A stretch of 64,000 nt of DNA from Allokutzneria oryzae. GTDB taxonomy: Bacteria > Actinomycetota > Actinomycetes > Mycobacteriales > Pseudonocardiaceae. The DNA is taken from assembly GCF_042429765.1 (NCBI RefSeq), contig NZ_JBHLZU010000009.1, forward strand, positions 62,001 to 126,000, read 5' to 3'. Shown piece after piece: positions 9,083 to 16,804 of this stretch; positions within the stretch are counted from its first letter, which is position 1; every line of letters begins with the position of its first letter. The notes under the pieces were generated by a model. The model saw only the letters and a list, made by a program, of their open reading frames with translations, made no database searches and was not told where the DNA came from. A program made the position numbers and the translations under genes.

Positions 9083-9846
9083 GCACGCGGCTCGCCGCCC
9101 AGGACGCCACGACCGTGGGCACGGTGGACATCCTGCTGTGGGTCGTCGTCCCGTACCTGTCGATCGCGATCTTCATCCTCGGCCACATCTGGCGCTACCG
9201 CTACGACAAGTTCGGCTGGACCACCCGCTCCTCCCAGCTGTACGAGAACCGGTTGCTGCGCCTGGGCAGCCCGCTGTTCCACGTCGGCATCCTGCTCGTC
9301 GCCCTCGGCCACGTCGGCGGCCTGCTCATCCCCAGGTCCTGGACCGATGCCGTCGGAGTCAGCGACACCGCCTACCACGTCGCCGCCGTCGGGCTCGGCA
9401 CCCTCGCCGGGTTCTGCACCCTGGTCGGCGCGGCGATCCTGGTCTACCGCCGCCGCACCGTCGGCCCGGTGTTCTCCGCCACCACCCGCAACGACAAGAT
9501 CATGTACGTGCTGCTGGTCGGCACCATCGTGCTCGGCCTTGGCACCACCGTGCTCGGCAACCTCACCGACCACCCCCACGACTACCGCCAGACGGTCGCA
9601 CCGTGGTTCCGCTCGATCTTCGCCCTCCAGCCCCAACCCCACCTGATGGCCGTGGCCCCGCTCGGGTTCCAGCTGCACGCCACCGCCGCCTGGGTGCTGT
9701 TCGCGTTCTGGCCGTTCAGCCGGCTGGTCCACGTGTTCTCGATGCCGCTGGGCTACCTGACCCGGCCCTACATCGTCTACCGCAGCCGTGACGACCGGCA
9801 GGCGGGCAGCCGGGCGCCTCGGCGCGGCTGGGAACGCACGCGATGA
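9079..9846 (+). CDS. narI: Respiratory nitrate reductase, gamma subunit (cytochrome b)
   Basis: A 255-residue membrane subunit with five predicted helices that carries two b hemes, oxidises quinol and passes electrons to NarH. The conserved FHVGILLVALGHVGGLL and LHATAAWVLFAFWPFSRLVHVFS stretches hold heme-ligating histidines. I place the start at a TTG (9079) because CAGGAGG lies six bases upstream and TTGA overlaps the narJ stop. In-frame starts further upstream would run into narJ. The gene ends five bases from the convergent response regulator, with no room for a separate terminator. Confidence 0.93.
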   Translation: MSTRLAAQDATTVGTVDILLWVVVPYLSIAIFILGHIWRYRYDKFGWTTRSSQLYENRLLRLGSPLFHVGILLVALGHVGGLLIPRSWTDAVGVSDTAYHVAAVGLGTLAGFCTLVGAAILVYRRRTVGPVFSATTRNDKIMYVLLVGTIVLGLGTTVLGNLTDHPHDYRQTVAPWFRSIFALQPQPHLMAVAPLGFQLHATAAWVLFAFWPFSRLVHVFSMPLGYLTRPYIVYRSRDDRQAGSRAPRRGWERTR

Positions 9847-9851
9847 CCGAC

Positions 9852-10514
9852 TCACCGCACGTGCGGGGTGACCAGACCGGATTCGTAGGCGAGGACAACG
9901 AGTTGGGCGCGGTCGCGGGCGTGCAGCTTGGTCATGGCTCGGTTGATGTGGGTTTTCGCGGTCAACGGGCTGATCACCATGCGGTCGGCGATCTCGTCGT
10001 TGGACAGGCCCTGCGCGACCAGGACGACGGCCTCGCGTTCGCGGTTGGTCAGTTCTTCGAGCCCCGTGCCGGTGCCGGTGCTGAGCGGCTGGGTGACGTA
10101 CCGGTTGATCAGTTTGCGGGTGATCGACGGTGCGAGCAGGGCGTCGCCGCGCGCCGCGACGCGCACCGCGTGCAGGAAGTCCTCCGGCTCGATGTCCTTG
10201 ACGAGGAACCCGGCCGCACCGGCGCGCAGCGCGTTGAAGACGTACTCGTCCAAGCCGTAGTTGGTCAGGATGACGACGTGCACCGAAGCCAGGGCCGGGT
10301 CCGCGGCGATGCGCCGGGTCGCCTCGATGCCGTCCATGACCGGCATCTGGATGTCGATCAGCGCGATGTCGGGCAGGTGCTGCCTGGCCAGCGCCAGACC
10401 CGCGCTGCCGTCGGCGGCCTCTGCCACCACCTCGATGTCGTCCTCGATGTCGAGGAGCGCGCGGAAGCCGCTGCGGATGAGCGGCTGGTCGTCGACCAGC
10501 AGGACGCGGATCAT
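9852..10514 (-). CDS. NarL/DevR-type response regulator
   Basis: A 220-residue NarL/FixJ-family regulator with an N-terminal receiver (acidic pair in LLVDDQ, phospho-acceptor Asp near residue 54 in LIDIQMPVMDG, Lys in FLVKD) and a C-terminal LuxR-type helix-turn-helix (ELTNREREAVVLVAQGLSNDEIADRM). It is phosphorylated by the sensor kinase encoded just upstream, whose stop overlaps its start by four bases. Its position tail-to-tail with narI suggests control of the nar genes, but no nitrate-specific feature is visible in the pair. A DevR-like dyad before narK is compatible. Confidence 0.88.
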   Translation of the reverse strand: MIRVLLVDDQPLIRSGFRALLDIEDDIEVVAEAADGSAGLALARQHLPDIALIDIQMPVMDGIEATRRIAADPALASVHVVILTNYGLDEYVFNALRAGAAGFLVKDIEPEDFLHAVRVAARGDALLAPSITRKLINRYVTQPLSTGTGTGLEELTNREREAVVLVAQGLSNDEIADRMVISPLTAKTHINRAMTKLHARDRAQLVVLAYESGLVTPHVR

Positions 10515-11629
10515 GACGTGTGGTCCACGGGGAGCTCGGCGTGGACGGTGAACCCGCCTTCGCTGCGTGGTGCCGCGCGCAGGTGACCTCCGAGAGCGGT
10601 GACTCGCTCGCGCATCCCGAGCAGTCCGACGCCGGGTACCGGCGCTGTGTCCGGCGTGGCTCTGCCGTCGTCGTCGACCTGGACCACGAGGGCGCCGGGG
10701 CGGTAGTCGATCCGGACCGACGCGGTGGCGGCGCAGGCGTGACGGGCGATGTTGGTCAGCGACTCCTGGACGATCCGGTACGCGGTTCGGTCCACCGCGG
10801 CCGGCACGTCGTTTCGGTGTCCCTCGATCGTCAGCTTCGCGTCCAGACCGGTGCTGCGGGCCCGTCGCACCAGTTCCGGGAGATGGTCGAGCCCGCGCGG
10901 TGGGTCCTTGTCCTCCTCGCGCAGCGCCTCCAGGGTCGCTCGCAGTTCCCTTGCCGCCTCACGACCGGCCTCCTGGATCGCCAGCAGGGCCTCCGGCACC
11001 TGTTCGCCCCGCTTGGTGGCCACGTGGACGGCGGCGTCGGCCTGCACCTTGATGACGGAGATCTGGTGGGTGAGCGAATCGTGCAGCTCCCGCGCGATGT
11101 GCAGCCGCTCCTCGTCGGCGCGGCGCCGCGCGGTCTCCTCGCGGGTGCGCTCGGCCTCGTCCGCCCGGCGCTCGGCTTGTCGCAGCGCTTCACCCGCCGC
11201 CCCGGCGGCGATCAGCCAGGCCAGTGGGAGGACGTCCCGGCTCCGCGTGAACGCCTCGCCAACGGCCAAGTCGTGCGGAGAGGCCAGGATCGCGAGCGGA
11301 AGCGCGGCCAGCATGATCACCGAACCCGCGACCGCGACGATGCGGTGTCCCGCTCGCACGGCGGCGTACACCGCGAACAGATACGCGACAGCGGCCACGT
11401 CGAAACCGACGGCTTGGTGCCCCAGCGTGCACAACCCGGTGACGACCAGCACGACGACCGGAGCCCGGCGGTGCGCGGCCAGCGCCAGAGCGCCGGTGAG
11501 CGACAACGCGTAGCCCAGCGCGTCGAGATTCGTGGAGGGGTGCTGCCTGGACAGCCCGGCAACCAGAAGAAACACGGCCACGCCGACGGCGATCACCCAG
11601 TCTCCGGCACCGATGCGTCCCCTGCTCAT
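10511..11629 (-). CDS. HisKA_3-type sensor histidine kinase
   Basis: A 372-residue membrane kinase. The N-terminal third holds several hydrophobic helices typed as a multi-span sensor. The dimerisation helix contains the phospho-accepting His in ARELHDSLTHQISVIK, and the end is a HATPase with GVGLLGMRERVTALGGHL. There is no NarX-like periplasmic nitrate-binding P-box, so the signal is unknown. The ATG at 11629 is preferred over an upstream GTG at 11674 because the family usually begins just before the first helix. The gene is co-transcribed with the following response regulator. Confidence 0.85.
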   Translation of the reverse strand: MSRGRIGAGDWVIAVGVAVFLLVAGLSRQHPSTNLDALGYALSLTGALALAAHRRAPVVVLVVTGLCTLGHQAVGFDVAAVAYLFAVYAAVRAGHRIVAVAGSVIMLAALPLAILASPHDLAVGEAFTRSRDVLPLAWLIAAGAAGEALRQAERRADEAERTREETARRRADEERLHIARELHDSLTHQISVIKVQADAAVHVATKRGEQVPEALLAIQEAGREAARELRATLEALREEDKDPPRGLDHLPELVRRARSTGLDAKLTIEGHRNDVPAAVDRTAYRIVQESLTNIARHACAATASVRIDYRPGALVVQVDDDGRATPDTAPVPGVGLLGMRERVTALGGHLRAAPRSEGGFTVHAELPVDHTS

Positions 11630-11825
11630 GAAGTGCACCGTAGCCGGATGTTCGAACGGGCAACTCCTGTGCACGGATGATCAGCTGCCTACCGCACACG
11701 CAGTACTTTCGCGGTTCCTACGGCATCGGCGGCATCGCGAACTGTCCGCGTCCGCACAACGACCGGCAGGGGGTCCGGCGGACATGATCAGGCGACATCC
11801 GTCGTAGGAGCAGAAGGAGCACCCC

Positions 11826-12218
11826 ATGTCCGGCCGTCACCTGCTTGCCACCGCAGCCTCCCTGCTGGCGGTGTTCGCGCTAGCCGCACCGGCGGCCGCG
11901 GATGTCTCGATCCAGTCGGCCACTGTCAGCGCTTACTCCTTGACCGCCGGGCGTCTCTGGTCCTTGGTGGCCGCCCTGCTGGGGCTGGCCGGCGTGGTCA
12001 TCGGCGGACTGGCACTGGCCCGATCCGCCAGCCGAAGGGGAGCCATCGTGGCCCTGGTGGCGGGGCTGGCAGGCGCGGCCACCGGCGGGCTGGTCGTGGC
12101 CGCCGCCAACGGTGGTCCCGGCACCGGCTACGGAATAGTCGGGGGCTTCGTGGCCCTGGTGGTCGGGCTGGTCGCCATGATCCTCGGCGCGCTGGCACTG
12201 GCCCGATCCCGCCGATAG
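11826..12218 (+). CDS. DUF6223-like small membrane protein
   Basis: A 130-residue protein with a signal peptide (residues 1-25, ending in APAAA) and three glycine/alanine-rich transmembrane helices, the first two separated by a short SARS-like basic turn and the last ending in ALARSRR. The make-up fits the DUF6223 family of actinomycetes, whose role is unknown. AGAAGGAG lies seven bases before the ATG. It is divergent from the sensor kinase across a 196-bp gap that must hold both promoters. Confidence 0.75.
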   Translation: MSGRHLLATAASLLAVFALAAPAAADVSIQSATVSAYSLTAGRLWSLVAALLGLAGVVIGGLALARSASRRGAIVALVAGLAGAATGGLVVAAANGGPGTGYGIVGGFVALVVGLVAMILGALALARSRR

Positions 12219-12235
12219 CGAGTCGGGTATCGGCG
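12210..12235 (+). terminator. Hairpin overlapping the DUF6223 stop
   Basis: CGCCGATA (12210-12217) and TATCGGCG (12228-12235) form a perfect 8-bp stem with a 10-base loop that includes the end of the stop codon. There is no T-run, as is common in high-GC actinomycetes. Confidence 0.5.
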
Positions 12236-12399
12236 TCTACTTGGTCCTTCGTGAGTTCACACGTGGCCGCATGTCGGCCTGCGCAAGGACGCCCCGCGGG
12301 AGGTGCCGGAGTGGTCCGTCGCTGATTCATCGCGGCTCCCCTGACCTGTGCGACTAGCGCCTGTCCTGCAAGCCCTCCCGATTCCCCGACATGACGCGC

Positions 12400-12556
12400 C
12401 ACCCCCGTGCCCCCGTGCCCCCGTGCCCCCGTGGCCCCGCTGGCGTGGTCCGTGCGCGCGTGGCCCGTGCGCCCGTGCGCCCGCTGGCGTGGTCCCGTGC
12501 CCCCGTGGTCCGTGCGCGCGTGCCCCGTGCGCCCGTGGCCCCGCTGGCGTGGTCGG
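12400..12556 (+). repeat. GC-rich short tandem repeats next to element copy A
   Basis: CCCCGTG units are repeated several times, and a GCTGGCGTGGTC block recurs three times about 50-60 bases apart (near 12437, 12483 and 12543). The last block is the left edge of palindromic element A. The reading frames through this stretch only translate the repeat (proline, arginine and alanine runs), so I do not call a gene. Together with element A this fills most of the 586-base gap between the DUF6223 gene and gltX. Confidence 0.7.
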
Positions 12557-12698
12557 TGTTTTCGCGTTTTGTAGGCTTAATGCGCGAAAGAGCGCTCTCA
12601 TTTCGCATGAAGGTGACAAAACGCGAAATGAGGGGGGCGCGTGGGTGAAGGCGCCAAGGGGTGGTGAGGTGGTGCTACCACGTCCGGGACACGACCTA
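12541..12698 (+). repeat. Dispersed palindromic element, copy A
   Basis: An intergenic element of about 155 bp. Order: GCTGGCGTGGTCGGTGTTTT, outer arm CGCGTTTTGT, inner near-palindrome around AGAGCGCTCT with ATGCG.. and ..CGCAT ends, outer arm ACAAAACGCG, then GAAATGAGG, GGCGCC, GAGGTGGTGCTACC and GACACGACCT. The nested arms would fold into a long hairpin of roughly 60-80 bases. Copies B (14572), C (14834), D (44269) and degenerate E (329) share this order. A points in the opposite direction to B, C and D. A perfect 12-bp palindrome GCTGTCGACAGC follows at 12700-12711. Confidence 0.9.
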
Positions 12699-12804
12699 GG
12701 CTGTCGACAGCTCACCCGCGGACGGACTCCCGCCTCCGTTACGGTGTGAGCGCCAACCACCGCAAGCAGATTCGTGCTGTACGACGCCAGGAGACCCGAC
12801 CTCG

Positions 12805-14457
12805 ATGCTGGACCGAGCGGTCATCGACGCCCTGTTCCCCGCAGACCTCCCCGAACCGGACTACTGGGAGCAGCAGTACCCAGCTCGACCTCTGCCCGAC
12901 GGCGCCCTGGTCACCCGCTTCGGTCCCTCCCCGACGGGGTTCGTGCACATCGGCGGCATCTACGTCGCCACCATCGACCAGGACCTGGCACAGCGCTCCG
13001 GTGGCCGTTACCTGGTGCGGATCGAGGACACCGACCAGTCCCGGGAGGTCGCCGGGGCCCTGGAGCAGTTCGGCCGCGCCTTCACCTACTTCGGTCTCGC
13101 CTCCGACGAGGACATCGACAAGGGCGGCGACTACGGTCCCTACCAGCAGTCCGCCCGCGAGCGGATCTACCTCACCTACGTCCGCGAGCTGCTGCGCCAG
13201 GACCGCGCCTACCTCGACTTCGCCACGAAGGACGAGCTGGCGGAGATCACCAAGCGGCAGCAGGCGCAGAAGCTGCCGCCCGGCTACTACGGCCGCTGGT
13301 CGCTGTGGCGCGACGCCGGTCCCGACGACGTCCAGGCCAAGCTCGACGCCGGGACGCCGTACGTGGTGCGGTTCCGGGCGCCGGAGGTCAGCAACGCGCG
13401 GACCAGGTTCACTGACGCGATCCGCGGCGAGATCGAGGCCGAGGCCAACCGCAACGACGTGGTCATCCTCAAGAGCTCCGAGCAGAGCCCCCGGCTCCCC
13501 ACGTACCACTTCGCCCACGCTGTCGACGACCACCTGATGCGCGTCAACCTGGTCATCCGCGGTGACGAGTGGATCTCCTCGGTGCCGGTGCACCAGCAGT
13601 TGTTCGACGCGCTCGGCTTCTCCCCCGTCACCTACGCGCACATCGCGCCGCTGATGAAGCAGGAGGGCGGCAGCAAGCGGAAGCTGTCCAAGCGCAAGGA
13701 CCCCGAGGCCGGCGTCGACTTCTACATCGAGGCGGGATACCCGGCGAAGGCGGTGCTGTACTACCTGCGGGGCCTGGCCAACGCACGACTGGCCGAGCTG
13801 CCGCTGGAGCAGGCGCTGGCCGAGCCCATCCAGCTGTCCAACTGCGGTGTCGCGGGAGCTTTGGTCGACCTGGTCAAGCTCGATGACATCTCCGCCGACC
13901 ACATCGCCTCCCTGTCGGGCAGCGAGATCATCGACGCGATGACCGAGTGGGCGGCGCAGTTCGACCCCGAGGTGCGCGAGGTGCTCGACGCCGAACCCGA
14001 CCTCGCGTTGCGGGCGCTGGCGGTGGAGCGCGACGGCGTGGAGAACCCGCGCAAGGACCTGCGGAAGTGGAGCGAGTTCCGCGCCGCCTACGGGTTCTTC
14101 TTCCCCCAGCTGCACGAGGCCGTCACCGGGGTGGACGACCCCCGCATCACCGACCTCGGTGTCGAGGCCACCGTGGTCCGGGCCCTGGCACAGGACTTCG
14201 TGGAGCACTACCAGCACCTCGACGACGGCCAGGAGTGGTTCGGCCAGATCCGCGAGCTCGCCGCCAAGCACGGCTTCGCCCGCAACGCCAAGGAGTACAA
14301 GAAGAACCCCGACGCCTACCCCGGGTCGATCCGCGAAGCCTCGCAGATCATTCGAATCGCGATCACCGGCTCCACCAAGAGCCCGGACCTGCACGCCATC
14401 ACCCGGGCACTCGGCCAGGAGGAAACCCTGCGCCGCATCGCTCCGCTGACCGCCTGA
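12805..14457 (+). CDS. gltX: Second-type glutamyl-tRNA synthetase (long form)
   Basis: A 550-residue class I aminoacyl-tRNA synthetase that charges tRNA with glutamate. The catalytic fold is clear: RFGPSPTGFVHIGG near residues 38-51 (HIGG in place of HIGH), RIEDTDQSREV, YGPYQQSARERIY, GYYGRW, and a KMSKS-equivalent KLSKRKD near residue 293. The 35-residue leader before the signature and the roughly 550 length resemble the long GltX form known from clostridia, not the roughly 490-residue housekeeping form usual in actinomycetes. It is therefore probably an extra copy, possibly acquired or specialised. AGGAG lies about 11 bases before the ATG. It stands alone between palindromic elements A and B and has its own terminator. 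A specific glutaminyl role cannot be excluded by eye. Confidence 0.88.
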   Translation: MLDRAVIDALFPADLPEPDYWEQQYPARPLPDGALVTRFGPSPTGFVHIGGIYVATIDQDLAQRSGGRYLVRIEDTDQSREVAGALEQFGRAFTYFGLASDEDIDKGGDYGPYQQSARERIYLTYVRELLRQDRAYLDFATKDELAEITKRQQAQKLPPGYYGRWSLWRDAGPDDVQAKLDAGTPYVVRFRAPEVSNARTRFTDAIRGEIEAEANRNDVVILKSSEQSPRLPTYHFAHAVDDHLMRVNLVIRGDEWISSVPVHQQLFDALGFSPVTYAHIAPLMKQEGGSKRKLSKRKDPEAGVDFYIEAGYPAKAVLYYLRGLANARLAELPLEQALAEPIQLSNCGVAGALVDLVKLDDISADHIASLSGSEIIDAMTEWAAQFDPEVREVLDAEPDLALRALAVERDGVENPRKDLRKWSEFRAAYGFFFPQLHEAVTGVDDPRITDLGVEATVVRALAQDFVEHYQHLDDGQEWFGQIRELAAKHGFARNAKEYKKNPDAYPGSIREASQIIRIAITGSTKSPDLHAITRALGQEETLRRIAPLTA

Positions 14458-14493
14458 GAGCAGTCCGCGCAGCCCTGACCACATCTCGCTGGT

Positions 14494-14528
14494 GATGGCA
14501 CCTCCCGGCAGCCCCGGGAGGTGCCATC
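14494..14528 (+). terminator. Strong gltX terminator
   Basis: A perfect 15-bp stem (GATGGCACCTCCCGG at 14494-14508, its complement at 14514-14528) with a five-base loop lies 36 bases after the gltX stop. There is no T-run. Its strength and position make termination of gltX its likely job. Confidence 0.85.
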
Positions 14529-14571
14529 GGCGACTACCCCCACGCCGGAGCACTGACCCGCCACACCGACG

Positions 14572-14780
14572 AGGTCGTGTCCTGCACGGGGTAGCACCAC
14601 CTCACCCCTTTGGCGCCTTCACCCACGCGCCCCCTCATTTCGCGTTTTGTCACCTTCATGCGAAATGAGAGCGCTCTATCGCGCATTAAGCCTACAAAAC
14701 GCGAAAACACCGACCACGCCAGCCAGGCCACGCGCACACCGGGCACGGGAGCGGCGCCACCTCACGCGCGCCGCACGGGA
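14572..14780 (-). repeat. Dispersed palindromic element, copy B
   Basis: The reverse complement of copy A, from AGGTCGTGTCCTGC at its left edge to CGACCACGCCAGCC near 14724. The core is complete: outer arms CGCGTTTTGT and ACAAAACGCG around GAGAGCGCTCT. A further 50 bases (ACGCGCACACCGGGCACGGG onward) are shared with copy C, so B and C form a direct repeat with a period of about 260 bases. Confidence 0.9.
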
Positions 14781-14833
14781 GATCCGCTGCCCAGGTGTCC
14801 TGACCTGTGAGGTTGAAAACGCGACTGGCGGAT

Positions 14834-15040
14834 GGGTGTCCTGCGCGTGGTAACACCACCCACCCTCTTGGCGCCTTCACCCACGCGCCCCCCTCATATC
14901 GCGTTTTGTAGGCTTAACGCGAAATGAGAGCGCTCTTTCGCGCATTAAGCCTACAAAACGCGAAAACACCGACCACGCCAGGCAAGTCACGCGCACACCG
15001 GGCACGGGAGCGGCGCCACCTCGCGCGCGCCGCGCGGGAG
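14834..15040 (-). repeat. Dispersed palindromic element, copy C
   Basis: Same orientation as B. This copy has the most regular core: CGCGTTTTGTAGGCTTAA on one side and TTAAGCCTACAAAACGCG on the other, around GCGAAA...AGAGCGCTCT...TTCGCG, a hairpin of about 63 bases. It ends with the same GGGCACGGGAGCGGCGCCAC tail as B. The whole gap from 14458 to 15089 is thus terminator plus copies B and C, with no gene. Confidence 0.9.
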
Positions 15041-15089
15041 GCCGTCGGATCGGTGGCCAGCGGCACAACACCTTCAACGAACACCCCGG

Positions 15090-15926
15090 CTACCCGAGCG
15101 ACGCCTGACGTGATGTGGCGGCGAGCGATCCGAGCAACGCAAGGGCCTCGCTGCTCGGCGACGCGGGCTCGGCGTGGTAGACCACGAGCTCCTGGCCCGG
15201 GCTCGACCGGACGTCGAAGGTCTGCATGGTCAGCGTCAACGGTCCGACGCCGCTGTGGTCGAAACGCTTGCGTTCGAGCGCCTTGCCGCGAGCGTCGTGG
15301 CTGGTCCACAGCTGAGCGAACTCGGGGCTCTCGTCGAGCAGTTCCGCGAGCACCTGTCGTACCCGCGGGTCGTCGGGAGCCTTGCCGTAGCCGAGCCGGA
15401 AACCGGCGACCGAGTTGCGTGCGACGTCGTGCCAGTCGCGGTAGAACGTGCGCGCGGCCGGGTCGGTGAACACGACGTGCATCAGGTTGTCCGAGTGGGC
15501 CCAATCGTGGAAGAGCGCGTCCGCGATCGCGTTGGACGCCAACACGTCGAAGGCCCGGTTGTAGACGATGGCCGGGTTGTTCGGCCACGCGGCCATGAGC
15601 TCCAGCAGGCTCGGGTCGACGCGGTCGCTCACCGCCGCGACCCGGGCTCGTGGGCTGAGCCCCGCCAGGCGGAACACGTGCTGGCGACTGTCCTCGTCAA
15701 GGCGGAGGGCGACGGCCAGCGCGTCGACCACCTGCGCGGAGGGCCTGCGTTCACGGCCCTGTTCGAGGCGGACGTAGTAGTCCACGCTGACCCCGGCCAG
15801 CAGGGCCACCTCCTCGCGCCGCAGGCCCGGGACCCGGCGGTGCCCCGTGCTGGGGAGGTTCACCTCGTCCGGGCTGACCTTCGCGCGCCGGGTGCTGAGG
15901 TAGACGCCGAGTTCCGACCGTGCCAT
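15090..15926 (-). CDS. XRE-family regulator with MmyB-like ligand domain
   Basis: 278 residues. An N-terminal helix-turn-helix (VPGLRREEVALLAGVSVDYYVRLEQGR) is followed by the MmyB-like sensor domain (VYNRAFDVLASNAIADALF, TDPAARTFYRDWHDVARNSVAGFRL, SPEFAQLW). Such proteins commonly repress a neighbouring oxidoreductase gene and may bind fatty acids or other hydrophobic ligands. ATG 15926 is chosen because it gives the conserved N-terminus. The frame extends upstream to 16004 but would swallow the shared promoter. A 9-bp-arm palindrome lies in the 101-base gap to the divergent SDR gene and is the likely operator. Confidence 0.88.
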   Translation of the reverse strand: MARSELGVYLSTRRAKVSPDEVNLPSTGHRRVPGLRREEVALLAGVSVDYYVRLEQGRERRPSAQVVDALAVALRLDEDSRQHVFRLAGLSPRARVAAVSDRVDPSLLELMAAWPNNPAIVYNRAFDVLASNAIADALFHDWAHSDNLMHVVFTDPAARTFYRDWHDVARNSVAGFRLGYGKAPDDPRVRQVLAELLDESPEFAQLWTSHDARGKALERKRFDHSGVGPLTLTMQTFDVRSSPGQELVVYHAEPASPSSEALALLGSLAATSRQASLG

Positions 15927-15955
15927 ACCAGCAGCGTAGGCCGCGATCCCGCGTA

Positions 15956-15982
15956 CTTCCTGGGTGTGGCACTCCCAGGAAG
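15956..15982. promoter_or_regulatory. Operator-like palindrome between XRE and SDR genes
   Basis: CTTCCTGGG at 15956-15964 and CCCAGGAAG at 15974-15982 form perfect 9-bp arms with a 9-base spacer, centred in the divergent promoter region. The size suits a dimeric helix-turn-helix protein such as the adjacent XRE regulator. Confidence 0.65.
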
Positions 15983-16027
15983 ACAGCGCCCTCCCGCGGC
16001 GCATCCCGCACGGCCACCGTGGTGGAC

Positions 16028-16771
16028 ATGCTGAACCAACACAAGGTCGTGCTCGTCACCGGCGCCAGCAGCGGGATCGGTGAGGCCGTCGCCGCCCGCT
16101 TGGTCCACGAAGGACACCACGTGGTCGCGGGTGCTCGCCGGACCGACCGGCTACAAGCGCTCGCCGAGCGCACCGCGGACGCGGCCGCCCGGTCCGGTGG
16201 CAGCTTCCACCCGGTGCGGCTCGACGTGACGGACCGGGCGGACGTCGACGCCTTCGTCAAGCTCGCGCGGGACCGGACCGGGCGTGTCGACGTTCTCGTC
16301 AACAACGCCGGTGTCATGCCGCTGTCGCGACTGGACTCCCTGCTGGTCGAGGAGTGGGACCGGATGATCGATGTGAACGTCCGCGGCCTGCTGCACGGGA
16401 TCGCCGCGGCCCTGCCGCACTTCACCGCGCAGGGCTCGGGCCACTTCGTCACGATCGCGAGCGTCGGGGCCCACCAGGTCGTGCCGACCAGCGCCGTGTA
16501 CTCCGGCACCAAGTACGCCGCCTGGGCGATCACCGAAGGACTGCGCCAGGAGTCCGATCCCTCGATCCGGGTCACCACCGTCTCCCCGGGGGTGGTCACC
16601 TCCGAGCTCGCGAACTCCATCACCGAACACGGGGCGGCCGAGGCGATGCGCACCTTCCGGGCGCACGCGATCGAGCCGGACGCCATCGCCGGAGCCGTCT
16701 CCTACGCCATCGGCCAGCCCGCCGACGTCGACGTGAACGAGATCGTCGTGCGCCCGTCCCGTCAACGCTGA
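16028..16771 (+). CDS. Short-chain dehydrogenase/reductase
   Basis: 247 residues of classical SDR. TGASSGIGEAVA at the N-terminus binds NAD(P), NNAGVMPLS supports the fold, and the catalytic Ser ... Tyr-x-x-x-Lys is seen as IASVGA ... YSGTKYAAW. Substrate is unknown. GARRTDRL after the second strand suggests NADP(H). The start is ATG 16028, since the in-frame upstream extension crosses the promoter. It is divergent from, and probably controlled by, the XRE regulator, an arrangement seen repeatedly for this SDR/XRE pair in actinomycetes. Confidence 0.9.
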   Translation: MLNQHKVVLVTGASSGIGEAVAARLVHEGHHVVAGARRTDRLQALAERTADAAARSGGSFHPVRLDVTDRADVDAFVKLARDRTGRVDVLVNNAGVMPLSRLDSLLVEEWDRMIDVNVRGLLHGIAAALPHFTAQGSGHFVTIASVGAHQVVPTSAVYSGTKYAAWAITEGLRQESDPSIRVTTVSPGVVTSELANSITEHGAAEAMRTFRAHAIEPDAIAGAVSYAIGQPADVDVNEIVVRPSRQR

Positions 16772-16804
16772 ACAGCGCGGGAGCGACCACCAGGGCCAGG
16801 CTCC

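Noticed and set aside
12348..12749. Open frames of 85-167 codons around 12.3-12.8 kb on both strands
   Set aside because: They translate the CCCCGTG tandem units and palindromic element A. The same peptide (VFSRFVGLMRERALSF) appears wherever the element occurs, so it reflects the repeat and not genes.
16772..16804. Terminator between the SDR and protease genes
   Set aside because: GGGCCAGG and CCTGGGCC look complementary but do not pair base for base, and no good stem was found.
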